Positions 15,901 to 22,573 of a stretch of DNA of 22,573 nt are shown here, one piece after another (within the stretch, counting starts at the first letter, position 1; the number at the start of each line of letters is the position of its first letter). Under the pieces are notes generated by a model. The model did no database searches. It saw only the letters and a list, made by a program, of their open reading frames with translations, and was not told where the DNA came from. The translations under genes were made by a program, and so were the position numbers. Source of the stretch: a virus; the IMG/VR virus record IMGVR_UViG_3300006033_000115, positions 1-22,573 of that record, one strand, 5' to 3'.

Positions 15901-16306
15901 GAACTTTTTCGATCCAAGCGGTACCGTTCCACACCTTCATCTTGAAGTTTTGGGTGTCGAACCAGTGTTGGTCAAATATGTGTGGGGCAGCTGGAGCTGT
16001 CTGTTTAACGATTGGTAGGGCAGGCGTAGCACCATAGGTGAGCACGCCTGTGGTAATGTTCACGTCTACGTAGAGCCAGTAGTCTGTTCCACTAGGAAGC
16101 TCTGGAGAGCCAAACCCCGTCCAAGCATTGGCAATGTCACTCTCGATCGACACTAGGTAGTTGGACTGCCCATGTGCAAAGTTGAGAATGAGTGGAGAGT
16201 TTCCTGCTAGGAGCGTCACCGACGTTGGGAGTGGCTGCAGGTAGTTTGGTACTCCTGCTCCTGTTTTTTGGCCGTTGGCAACACCTTGCCGGAATTGTAA
16301 TAGCAT
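12959..16306 (-). CDS. Collagen-like phage fibre protein with 31-aa [10 protein letters not shown] repeats (1115 aa)
   Basis: The frame extends to a TTG at 16351, but those 15 codons cover the late promoter. The ATG at 16306 gives MLLQFRQGV, matching MVINFRHGV at the start of the paralogous gene upstream. Residues 1-317 are a paralogous head region (ending SIRFFPPAP). Six repeats of [22 protein letters not shown] with Gly-X-Y linkers follow (about 335-545), then a long GPTGPTG collagen-like tract (about 545-932). The end is a unique beta-rich domain of about 180 residues, beginning with a [15 protein letters not shown] bridge. Collagen-like triplets make trimeric stalks in phage fibres, so a trimeric fibre with an N-terminal virion anchor and C-terminal tip is the likely form. 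It has its own promoter and terminator. Confidence 0.87.
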   Translation of the reverse strand: MLLQFRQGVANGQKTGAGVPNYLQPLPTSVTLLAGNSPLILNFAHGQSNYLVSIESDIANAWTGFGSPELPSGTDYWLYVDVNITTGVLTYGATPALPIVKQTAPAAPHIFDQHWFDTQNFKMKVWNGTAWIEKVRVFVAKYAQAAIVEYYPFGSQIGVTGVRMVGKIVYDMDGRPIRKSNGELFTTEDDMVVNGTVSSPNSLETRLISVEALEPIPQFSVVTYDSFNTVRLAVYEDTTDRILGFASNPMAMNDDGSIVLQGIIHNLKWSWGTVNAPLWVDVSGQLTDTDPAITNPTRANQPPVARVISETSIRFFPPAPGLPGASGAPGTQGPRGLPGDSAYQTAVAGGFVGTEAEWLASLRGADGAPGPSAYTAAVAGGFVGTEAEWLASLQGADGAPGPTGSQGLSAFQVAVAGGFVGTEADWLASLQGATGPAGPQGIVGPSAYTAAVAGGFVGTEADWLMSLIGPTGSVGPTGPGGEDAYSVAVTNGFVGTEADWLMSLIGTAGPTGATGPTGAGLSAYQQAVLAGFIGTEAQWLASLQGAVGPAGVDGATGPTGPVGPTGDVGPTGAAGIGATGPTGATGPAGVDGTGAPGPTGPTGAASITPGPTGPTGAVGLAGSVGATGPTGAASIVPGPTGPAGVDGAVGSVGPTGPTGATGADSTVAGPTGPTGAIGATGAPGADSTVPGPTGPVGLTGDIGPTGPTGAASTVPGPTGPAGADGVLGGPGPTGPTGAAGVAGPTGAAGADSTVPGPTGPTGAVGATGAPGADSVVPGPTGPVGATGLTGDVGPTGPTGAASTIPGPTGPAGVDGVLGGTGPTGPTGAIGATGAPGAPGADSTIPGPTGPAGTAGLTGPTGPTGSVGPAGADSIVPGPTGPIGAIGPTGAVGSVGATGPTGPAGINGTAGGLGPTGPTGAASTIPGPTGPAGSGSALAVSDESTSLTTGATSLTFQGDGVTATAVGTDVTVTINGGGGSTALVQRFIPLTNNGANGTLVVVASGSQTDLNLITATLTGGSVVQIDNVPAGLMLRTIAVHYPINFNPTSGFMIKYPEPFGGNDLNSMIFPIMVSMNEAGAGPVMANVTYSIASGVVSIGRTGMTPNVGVKLRVLVV
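13510..14670 (-). repeat. Collagen-like Gly-X-Y coding tract
   Basis: About 1.16 kb of nine-base-like units encodes [15 protein letters not shown] and [12 protein letters not shown] variants. Synonymous codons (GGA/GGC/GGG, CCA/CCT/CCC) are mixed, which limits long exact repeats, but many 15-20-base identical stretches remain. The tract can change length by recombination or slippage. Confidence 0.9.
14672..15310 (-). repeat. Six tandem [13 protein letters not shown] repeats
   Basis: The unit is about 31-38 residues: [19 protein letters not shown], SL, then a Gly-rich linker. Two neighbouring copies near 15127 and 15220 are 93 bases apart and identical for more than 50 bases. Copies near 14800 and 14903 (with WLMSLIG) are also nearly identical, so some duplications look recent. 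Confidence 0.88.
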
Positions 16307-16332
16307 GGACTTGGACTCGTTTTGGGATCTCG

Positions 16333-16340
16333 TATTTATA
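16333..16340 (-). promoter_or_regulatory. T4-type late promoter (TATAAATA) for 1115-aa collagen-like gene
   Basis: An exact TATAAATA octamer, followed by CG, lies 26 nt before the ATG at 16306 and just after the upstream gene's terminator. It is the best match in the window and anchors the interpretation of the weaker copies. Confidence 0.85.
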
Positions 16341-16367
16341 GCACCCTGCAAAACTCACCAGACACAG

Positions 16368-16389
16368 AAATGCTCCCGAAGGAGCATTT
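16368..16389 (-). terminator. UUCG-capped terminator of the 898-aa gene
   Basis: Arms AAATGCTCC/GGAGCATTT enclose a loop that reads TTCG on the minus strand, closed by C-G (CUUCGG in RNA), an unusually stable tetraloop. It starts three nt after the stop at 16393. The following T run is short (TTTCTGTG), so termination strength is uncertain. Confidence 0.82.
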
Positions 16390-16392
16390 GGA

Positions 16393-19089
16393 TCACTTGA
16401 TGAGGTATCGAGTTGCTGAGGAGTTTGTCGTCCCCAGCGATCGCCACTCGGGCTTCACTGGCTGATCATGTCGGATCCACACTTTCCCAACAAGACCGAT
16501 GATTCCCCATTCTTTTCGATGTTGGCGTCCCACATATTTCACAGTGGGATCCCAATCTGGGTTTAGAGCAAATGTATCCTCAACGTATGTTTCAGCGTCT
16601 TCAGGAATGGCAATTCCATCTCTGATGGCAGTATCCAGTTCGTAGTTGTGTTCCACATCTCCAGCATTTGTTGCCTCTACCCAGCGAACACGTTCCTGTT
16701 GGATTGGGATTTTGCGACCAAAATCATCATACAAGAATCGCCCTGCCCAATACGTCTCTGCACTGTCGCCAACAAATGCTCCTGTTCCAGATACCACACC
16801 AACAATGGAGTCAATAGTATCCCCAGCCTCCCACACGCGAACTTTATCGCCAACTAACACAACACAACAACCAACACGATCTTCGTTGGATGGGTTGCCG
16901 TCAGCCCACTCGAAGAATTCAGCGTAGTCCGCATGCAATGTCGAGAAGGTTGTTCCGCCAGAAATCGCCCCCGTAGCCCACACAGCAAATTCCGCTGCAA
17001 TCACAGGGTATGTGGTCGAGTTGACAGCAGTGTTAGTGGAATACGCAGCAAATGCGAGGTTTGATGCGATTGGGCGAATCGCTACGTTCACTCCCGGGTT
17101 GACGCTCGTCGCGCTCGTGCTGTTGTGGATAAACACACCAACGTCAGACACGCCAACTTGATAACCAAGGGCATCAATTGTTGTAGTTCCGGAGTAGATC
17201 CCCATACCGACCGTGTAGGTGTTGCCATACAAGTTCAAACTCTTTGACCCAGTTACTGTCAGCCCAGCATCGAAGTTGTATGTGGTCGTTGAGTTTCGAG
17301 CGTAGTATGAGCCAAGCAGCGTGGTTAGATCAGACTGCACAACAGCTGTATTGCCTGTGATTCGGCCTTTGGTGTCCCAAGTGATCTTCGAAAAGTTCGT
17401 TCCCGCTGTTTGAGTGATTGTCGCCAATGTCGTTGGGATTGTGATGTTGGCTGTCCCATTGAACGAAGTGGCAGTTCCTACAACATCACCACTCGTTGCA
17501 ATTGTGCGTGCGGTTGCAAGCGATGTTGCAGTTGCAGCGTTTCCTGAAATTGTAGTCTGCAGTGGGTGGACGTGATCTGAACGAGCTGCAGATGCAGCCG
17601 TACCAACACTACCAGTTCCAGCTGCAACCAGGGGTGTAGTTGCGCCATAAGTCACAGTTCCCGATGCCCCGGTGGGACCCGTTGCCCCAGCTGTACCGGC
17701 GGTTCCAGCTGCGCCAGTTGGTCCGGTTGGTCCAGTCGGACCAGTTGCCCCACTACCCGTTCCACCACTACCCGCGGGGCCTGTTGGGCCGATCGCACCC
17801 GTCGATCCTGTAGGTCCCGTCGCTCCCTTTGCCCCTGTTGCACCTGGTGTACCGGCAGTTCCAACTGCGCCAGTTGGTCCGGTTGGTCCAGTTGCCCCAC
17901 TGCCCGTTCCACCACCTCCAGCAGGACCTGTTGGGCCAACTGCTCCTGTGGCTCCAGTTGGTCCCGTCGCCCCACTGCCCGTTCCACCACTACCCGCGGG
18001 GCCTGTTGGGCCTGTTGCTCCATTCAAACCAATTCCGATAGGGCCAGTTGGTCCGGTTGGGCCTGTAGCTCCATTTCCAGTTCCACCACCAGACTCCACA
18101 ACCCCTATCACTTGTTGGAGGTGCTCAGTGCCAACAATCATCGGGAAGAACCGAATTTGATTCGGCGACATCACACGTGCAATCGGCAATTGTGGTGATC
18201 GAGTGGGGTTGGATGCTGTGGGGTTAACTTCCGTCAATCCACCATTCACATCAACCCACAACGGCGCGTTGACCGTCGTCCAATTCCAACCCATATTCTC
18301 GATCACCCCCTGAAGTACAATGGGGCCTTGAGTGTTTGTCTGAATCGAAGATGTTGCAATTCCGAGAATTTTTGATCCAGTATCTTCGTAGTTCGCTAGT
18401 CGGATAAAATCCGCATTGGTTAGACACACTATCGAGTACGCTGGGACAGACTGCTGAGCAGTCACTTGAAAGATTCGAGTCTCCAACGAATTTGGAGCTG
18501 ACACTGTCCCATTTACATAGATGTAGTCTTCTGTGGTAAAGAACTCACCATTTGATTTCCGAACCGGACGACCATTCCCGTCATAGATGATCTTTCCAGT
18601 AGGAATGTCCGTACCAGATGCGCCTATCTGCGTTCCATATGGACGATGCTCGATTGTGGTGTTGTTGACCAACTTGCCAACAAAGATTCGAATCCGTTCA
18701 ATCCAAAGTGACCCAGACCAGACTTTTGTTGTGTGATTGACTGTGTCATACCAATGGCGATCGTTTTCTGGAAACTGAGGAGCTGTTGGGGAGACAACGA
18801 GGGGGTATCGACTCTGACCATACGTCAACACACCTGTTGTTGCGTGGACATCTACATACAGATGGTAGTCAACCCCAGCTGGGTACGTCGCCGTGCGAAA
18901 TCCAGTCCACGATACCGTGTTTTCAATCGAGATCAGGTAGTTTGTCGTCTTGTGAGCAATGGCCAGTACCAATGGGCCAGTTGTGGTCACAAGATCCACA
19001 GTATTCCACGTAGTGCGGAGAAACGCGGGGGCGTTTGTAGCTGCATCAAAAGATGAGCTGACGACACCATGTCGAAAATTGATAACCAT
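16393..19089 (-). CDS. Collagen-like fibre protein with C-terminal Peptidase_G2-type autoprocessing domain (898 aa)
   Basis: Residues 1-310 are paralogous to the head of the 1115-aa gene ([48 protein letters not shown]). A GPTGPTG collagen-like tract follows (about 330-475). The next region has common fibre motifs: [30 protein letters not shown] and [16 protein letters not shown]. From about residue 715 the sequence [20 protein letters not shown], then [20 protein letters not shown] and [11 protein letters not shown], matches the Peptidase_G2 domain known from phage phi29 gp12, an intramolecular chaperone that cuts itself off after trimer folding. The protein is probably a trimeric fibre whose C-terminus helps folding. 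Whether cleavage occurs here is not shown. The ATG at 19089 follows a late element by 24 nt. Confidence 0.88.
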   Translation of the reverse strand: MVINFRHGVVSSSFDAATNAPAFLRTTWNTVDLVTTTGPLVLAIAHKTTNYLISIENTVSWTGFRTATYPAGVDYHLYVDVHATTGVLTYGQSRYPLVVSPTAPQFPENDRHWYDTVNHTTKVWSGSLWIERIRIFVGKLVNNTTIEHRPYGTQIGASGTDIPTGKIIYDGNGRPVRKSNGEFFTTEDYIYVNGTVSAPNSLETRIFQVTAQQSVPAYSIVCLTNADFIRLANYEDTGSKILGIATSSIQTNTQGPIVLQGVIENMGWNWTTVNAPLWVDVNGGLTEVNPTASNPTRSPQLPIARVMSPNQIRFFPMIVGTEHLQQVIGVVESGGGTGNGATGPTGPTGPIGIGLNGATGPTGPAGSGGTGSGATGPTGATGAVGPTGPAGGGGTGSGATGPTGPTGAVGTAGTPGATGAKGATGPTGSTGAIGPTGPAGSGGTGSGATGPTGPTGPTGAAGTAGTAGATGPTGASGTVTYGATTPLVAAGTGSVGTAASAARSDHVHPLQTTISGNAATATSLATARTIATSGDVVGTATSFNGTANITIPTTLATITQTAGTNFSKITWDTKGRITGNTAVVQSDLTTLLGSYYARNSTTTYNFDAGLTVTGSKSLNLYGNTYTVGMGIYSGTTTIDALGYQVGVSDVGVFIHNSTSATSVNPGVNVAIRPIASNLAFAAYSTNTAVNSTTYPVIAAEFAVWATGAISGGTTFSTLHADYAEFFEWADGNPSNEDRVGCCVVLVGDKVRVWEAGDTIDSIVGVVSGTGAFVGDSAETYWAGRFLYDDFGRKIPIQQERVRWVEATNAGDVEHNYELDTAIRDGIAIPEDAETYVEDTFALNPDWDPTVKYVGRQHRKEWGIIGLVGKVWIRHDQPVKPEWRSLGTTNSSATRYLIK
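17665..18100 (-). repeat. Collagen-like tract in the 898-aa protein
   Basis: This stretch encodes GPTGPTG and [17 protein letters not shown] units. The Ser/Gly-rich GSGGTGSG spacer occurs several times and is absent from the other collagen-like gene, so the tracts have diverged while the head domain stayed recognisable. Confidence 0.88.
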
Positions 19090-19092
19090 TAC

Positions 19093-19114
19093 ACTGCAAC
19101 CTTAGAGTTGCAGT
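19093..19114 (-). promoter_or_regulatory. Hairpin between late promoter and ATG of the 898-aa gene
   Basis: Eight-bp arms ACTGCAAC/GTTGCAGT with a 6-base loop lie three nt before the ATG. The AAGG that could bind ribosomes (minus strand) overlaps the loop and proximal arm. The predicted late start (near 19108) falls inside the distal arm, so only read-through RNA could fold it. Confidence 0.58.
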
Positions 19115-19121
19115 ATTTACT
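19114..19121 (-). promoter_or_regulatory. T4-type late promoter (AGTAAATA) for 898-aa gene
   Basis: The minus strand reads AGTAAATACT, the same octamer as before the portal gene, 24 nt before the ATG at 19089. It is placed between the stop of the 161-aa gene and the hairpin. Confidence 0.65.
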
Positions 19122-19139
19122 CGGGTCGGTAGTGTTTTG

Positions 19140-19625
19140 TTAGCGCATGATCCCCTGCGACTGAAGCAAGTGGGTAAGTTTGATCACGTGTTTACAAATC
19201 GCTGGTTGATCTGATGCAGGCTCCCGATCGCTCATTCGTGGACCCTTTGGGATATACGGTTTGGTGATTTCCCCAAACAACACCCGATAGCGCGAATTCA
19301 CTGCCGCAAACCGATAGTAGAAATCTTCGCAGTTGCATGAAATTTGAACATCGTCTGCACGAGTCGCGATGGGAGCAAATTGCATCGGTGTCCCATCGCT
19401 GAGTTCAACGGATGCACCACCTGACGGAGTTTCGGATACCACAGCTCGTATTTTGGCAGTGTGTCCTGTGCTTGTCTTAGCTTGGAACACAAGATCAGAT
19501 TCGCCAATTCGTTGAACGTGGTACCCTCCAACGATCTGAACTTGGTCTGCAATGTGGTGTCGCTTTTCTGTTGGAATTTGTTCCGTGTTCCGGATCAACT
19601 CCTGCATGGTCATTTCAACGAGCAT
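19140..19625 (-). CDS. SWIM-like zinc-binding protein of unknown role (161 aa)
   Basis: The main feature is CNCEDF (Cys97, Cys99) followed about 45 residues later by CKH (Cys144, His146), the CxC...CxH pattern of SWIM-type zinc fingers. The N-terminal half is beta-rich (HVQRIGESDLVFQAKTS, ASVELSDGTPMQFAP). Between the metal pairs lie RFAAVNSRYRVLFGEI and a Pro/basic stretch (KPYIPKGPRMS). From memory, similar small proteins occur among structural genes of large T4-type phages, but I know no assigned function. It may be a virion or assembly protein using a zinc site for stability. The ATG at 19625 has no good Shine-Dalgarno sequence, and in-frame ATGs at codons 5 and 7 are alternatives. It follows the 950-aa gene by 16 nt and is probably cotranscribed. 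Confidence 0.75.
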   Translation of the reverse strand: MLVEMTMQELIRNTEQIPTEKRHHIADQVQIVGGYHVQRIGESDLVFQAKTSTGHTAKIRAVVSETPSGGASVELSDGTPMQFAPIATRADDVQISCNCEDFYYRFAAVNSRYRVLFGEITKPYIPKGPRMSDREPASDQPAICKHVIKLTHLLQSQGIMR

Positions 19626-19641
19626 ATATGTGTTCTGTGTA

Positions 19642-22494
19642 TCACCAATACTTAGCCATCACCAGCTCGTCAACTCCCGTCGTCTGATCTTGGATAACCA
19701 GAGAATGTCGAATTCTCGATGAGATTGTAGTTGGCGCAATGTATTCCATCCCGCGATGAACATACATCGCGGATCGAGGAGCGCGTCGAGTGATGTACTG
19801 CGAGTACTCCAATCCATCGTAGTATCCAACCGTTTCCGCAGTCAATAGTTCATATCCTGTCAGATAATGGGTGGGGTTTGGATTAAAGTCAATCTCTGTT
19901 GGTGAAATGATAGTGCCCGCCACTATGAAATTCTGCAACCCCACCGGGGGAGCTCCTGTAATTACATCCCCCTCTACCAACTCGCCCATTGCTGTGGCGT
20001 ATACCAAACGACCAAGACTTGTCCAATTCCAATGCGGATTGTGGATGACGCCTGCAACTAGGATAGTGACTGGATATTGCTGGAAGCCATCCATACGCTC
20101 ATACCCAATAGTCGACCCCACAACAGAGTTTGTTGGATCGAAGATGAATGGTTGCTGCACGACTGGACGCCACACAGTGTTCGTGTTTGTATCACCCCCA
20201 GCAACATGCACGACCAAATCCTGCAGGCTTGCACCATAACGAGCGTGACGCTTTAGTTTGTACGTTGACATGTCAATCCGATACAATCCATTCTCGTGAG
20301 GATCGGTTTGATCTTTGACCAACACAGTGTCCACTATGCTAACTTCGACGCCGTCTATCATGATCGGCGAAGTTGCATTCAAATCAATAGACGCTGTTGT
20401 CGCAACAGCAGCGCTCACAGTACTCGTGACCATCCCAACCAATCCTTGATCGGGGTAGGTCGGAATGCCCGGAACGACTGCATTTACGTGAGTTGGCATT
20501 GCTGGTAGCCCAACACTATCCAACCACTCCTGTTGGGTTCCAGTGAACCCACTCGCCAAGGCAATCTCATATGGATCCATCGGAAGAAACACAATGCTGT
20601 TTCCCGCCATTGGTAGTGCTGTTCTTGAGCGAATGTAGTGATTTTGTGACGAACAGCTTTTTGGCGTATTTGCATACACATTTTGTGCATCACATGGCTG
20701 CTCGTAGTACTCATGAGGGTTTCCGTTCAACACAAATGACTCAAAGCCTGGAAACTTGAGTTGTGGTGGTGTCCCATATGGATGAAGCGAGTTGCAGATT
20801 TCACTGGTTGGGATAGTGCAGTCGCTTGTTCCACCATCGAATCCGTTCTGCTCATACTGGTACGCCTCAAAACCATCTCGACAGATCGAGATGATTGTTT
20901 GGTCAGCAATTGGCTCTGCACAAATTGCGCTACCATCCAACGCACGAGTTGGGCAAAAGGCTAACCCCAACAGCTCCGTTGAGGGGATTGGTGGCACAAC
21001 AGGGACAGCATCCGTGCAGTGTTCATATTCCACATCTTCAAAAATGAATTCTTCATACCCACTGCAGCAAACAGGCAATCCACAGCTAGACGAGTTGAAC
21101 ACGGCAGCATAGAACTCAGGTGGCAAATCTGCCGTCGTGACGTAATCTCCACCAACATATTTCAATAGGTACTTTGGTGTTTTGTGTTCCGAATCGTTCA
21201 GAGGAGGGACCTCCTCAACCTCCACCCCTTGGTTCACGAGATCCAAGAACCACTGAAGTCGTGATTGAAACTGAACTTTCGTGAGATTAACTTTCAGCAC
21301 ATCACCTGTCCGAAGTTTCCAGGGTGCTGCAGCGATGTGTAAGGTTAGCCGATTGTCGTCCCCTGCACGGAGTTCGCGAATCGTGGTCCACCCACCAATG
21401 TCAAACGATTGCGTAGTGGTTAGTCTTCCAACACTGTTGGAGCGGAATCTGTGCTTGGTTGATGAAATTGTTTCCAACCAAGCAGAGTACGTGCCAGTAA
21501 ACCCTTGCTCACGCGCTCTGCGAAATGAGTACACTTCAAATGTGGACCTGAACCAGCTTGTTGGATCTGTTGGAGTGGGAGATACACGAACTGCGTACAA
21601 TTCTTCGTCGTACGCCAAACCAGATCCCGACAACTCCCACTCCGAGAACGTCCCTTCGCCACGCACACTAGCCGTATCGAACACCAACAGCCCAGTCGCT
21701 GCATTATATCCAGTCACTGTGGCAGCAAGCTCACCAGCAGGATTCCACAGGGTGATGTCATCTCCAACCACTATGTTGAGATTCTGTGGAACGGTGCAAA
21801 ACTGTTGTCCCAACACCAAGTTGAGTGTGCTAGCTGATCGAATTTTGAACGCATTCAAAAGTTCAGCAACGGGCGTTGTGGTTCCGTCTGTCGTCAGCAG
21901 TGTTGGAATTTTGAATCGTTTGAACCGAAACCGGTCAACTTCCTGCATTCGAGTCGGGAGTTCGACCATGACTCGAATTGGCTGCAATGGTTCACCAAAC
22001 ATCCGAAGCACGCGGACGTTGAGTTGTGTAGATTCGAGTGGTGCAAGATCACATGGGAGCTGTTCAACACCAACAACACCAAAAAATCGATAGAATAACT
22101 GCTCGCCACCACCGGTCATGGCTACGGGATATCCCGTATCTTCGGTCGTGTATTCAAACCACGTTGACGATTCGAGTGAGTTTCCAGTTGGTACAGCATC
22201 ACCAGATGGTAAGATTGTCAACTCTTCCCCATACGCTTCTGATTCAAAACCACCAAATCCCAACTGTGGCTCAACAAAATTGCACGGACCACACGAAAGG
22301 TTGTGATCAATTTCAACCAAGCTAAGCTGCTGTTCGGTAACATTCACTCGAACATCATCTGTAAAGCGGAGCGTCATCCCCGCTTCCAGGATTTTGGTAC
22401 GATATGGCTTCACAACCTGCGCGTACTCCAACAACCCAGTGAGGGGGTTGGCGCACACAATGGGTGTTGGCAGGTTGGTGGGAGTCACTGGCAC
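19642..22494 (-). CDS. Cys-rich modular virion protein, putative adhesin or baseplate-fibre connector (950 aa)
   Basis: The start is a GTG at 22494 with AAAGGA five nt upstream, in the gap after the preceding stop codon. The N-terminus (ANPLTGLLEYAQVVKPYRTK) resembles virion proteins of large T4-type phages, but I cannot name the family. At least four copies of a short G[FY]-x-x-[FY] motif, usually next to Cys, occur (GFGGFESEAYGEE, GYEEFIFEDVEYEHC, GFEAYQYEQNGFDGG and GFESFVLNGN). Two GFTGTxxxWL segments match the repeats of the collagen-like protein. A VATTASIDLN...IVDTVLVKDQTDPHENGLYRI stretch is a module frequent in phage tail proteins. The end shares a VAGVIHNPHWNW segment with the head domain of both collagen-like genes. 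It is probably a tail-surface protein. Confidence 0.75.
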   Translation of the reverse strand: MPVTPTNLPTPIVCANPLTGLLEYAQVVKPYRTKILEAGMTLRFTDDVRVNVTEQQLSLVEIDHNLSCGPCNFVEPQLGFGGFESEAYGEELTILPSGDAVPTGNSLESSTWFEYTTEDTGYPVAMTGGGEQLFYRFFGVVGVEQLPCDLAPLESTQLNVRVLRMFGEPLQPIRVMVELPTRMQEVDRFRFKRFKIPTLLTTDGTTTPVAELLNAFKIRSASTLNLVLGQQFCTVPQNLNIVVGDDITLWNPAGELAATVTGYNAATGLLVFDTASVRGEGTFSEWELSGSGLAYDEELYAVRVSPTPTDPTSWFRSTFEVYSFRRAREQGFTGTYSAWLETISSTKHRFRSNSVGRLTTTQSFDIGGWTTIRELRAGDDNRLTLHIAAAPWKLRTGDVLKVNLTKVQFQSRLQWFLDLVNQGVEVEEVPPLNDSEHKTPKYLLKYVGGDYVTTADLPPEFYAAVFNSSSCGLPVCCSGYEEFIFEDVEYEHCTDAVPVVPPIPSTELLGLAFCPTRALDGSAICAEPIADQTIISICRDGFEAYQYEQNGFDGGTSDCTIPTSEICNSLHPYGTPPQLKFPGFESFVLNGNPHEYYEQPCDAQNVYANTPKSCSSQNHYIRSRTALPMAGNSIVFLPMDPYEIALASGFTGTQQEWLDSVGLPAMPTHVNAVVPGIPTYPDQGLVGMVTSTVSAAVATTASIDLNATSPIMIDGVEVSIVDTVLVKDQTDPHENGLYRIDMSTYKLKRHARYGASLQDLVVHVAGGDTNTNTVWRPVVQQPFIFDPTNSVVGSTIGYERMDGFQQYPVTILVAGVIHNPHWNWTSLGRLVYATAMGELVEGDVITGAPPVGLQNFIVAGTIISPTEIDFNPNPTHYLTGYELLTAETVGYYDGLEYSQYITRRAPRSAMYVHRGMEYIAPTTISSRIRHSLVIQDQTTGVDELVMAKYW

Positions 22495-22501
22495 GTTCCT
22501 T
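22495..22501 (-). promoter_or_regulatory. Ribosome binding site (AAAGGA) for the 950-aa gene
   Basis: The minus strand reads TAAAGGAACGTG. AAGGA lies two nt before the GTG at 22494 when counted from its last base and overlaps the end of the preceding gene's TAA, which suggests translational coupling. Confidence 0.6.
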
Positions 22502-22573
22502 TAGTTTACTTGGTGCGTTGATTCGAGGTACACGTAGCTGGTTTTGAACACATCTGCGTAGTTGTACCCACGA
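22501..22573 (-). CDS. C-terminal end of an upstream gene (partial)
   Basis: The minus strand from the window edge is open to a TAA at 22503-22501 and encodes RGYNYADVFKTSYVYLEST followed by HQVN. Only 23 codons are visible, so the function cannot be assigned. The stop lies six nt before the start of the 950-aa gene and overlaps its ribosome binding site, so the two are probably in one operon. Confidence 0.6.
   Translation of the reverse strand, partial: RGYNYADVFKTSYVYLESTHQVN

Noticed and set aside
16307-16351. TTG start at 16351 for the 1115-aa collagen-like protein
   Set aside because: These codons cover the exact TATAAATA promoter, and the paralogous gene begins with the FRxGV motif directly after its ATG.

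Overview
This window looks like part of the late structural region of a large contractile-tailed phage of the T4 superfamily. It holds a large terminase subunit (gp17 type), a prohead protease (gp21 type), a portal (gp20 type) and a gp26/gp51-type baseplate protein. The genes are tightly packed, and short motifs resembling the T4 late promoter TATAAATA precede many of them. The host cannot be read from the sequence, and I see no tRNA, integrase, insertion sequence or CRISPR array.

Layout. Positions 1-1396 (+) hold the 3' part of the terminase gene, interrupted in frame by a 147-residue mini-intein. Everything else is on the minus strand and is transcribed from right to left. In that direction come the tail of an unknown gene (22573-22501), a 950-aa Cys-rich virion or adhesin protein (22494-19642), and a 161-aa protein with a SWIM-like CxC...CxH motif (19625-19140). 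Next are two paralogous collagen-like fibre proteins (19089-16393 and 16306-12959), a 225-aa protein (12890-12213), and two fibre-like proteins sharing a C-terminal module (12133-11138 and 11108-8223). The last group is a T4-baseplate-family tail chaperone with an apparent -1 frameshift extension (8130-7088), a tape-measure-like coiled-coil protein (7053-4018), the portal (3972-2320), a 66-aa putative core protein (2320-2120) and the prohead protease (2067-1423). The protease and the terminase converge on one shared bidirectional terminator.

How it works together. Terminase, portal, protease and the small protein serve head assembly and DNA packaging. The frameshifted chaperone followed directly by a tape-measure candidate reproduces the G/GT-H logic of lambda tails. 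The remaining genes encode fibres or other surface proteins, several built from shared modules. Seven minus-strand genes carry a TAAATA element 21-26 nt before the start codon, which implies late transcripts with very short leaders. In three cases the element lies in or next to an inverted repeat that could fold only in read-through RNA, as described for several T4 genes. The strongest points for follow-up are the T7 frameshift site, the promoter-in-hairpin architecture, the intein at the ATPase-nuclease junction, and the repeat-built fibre genes.
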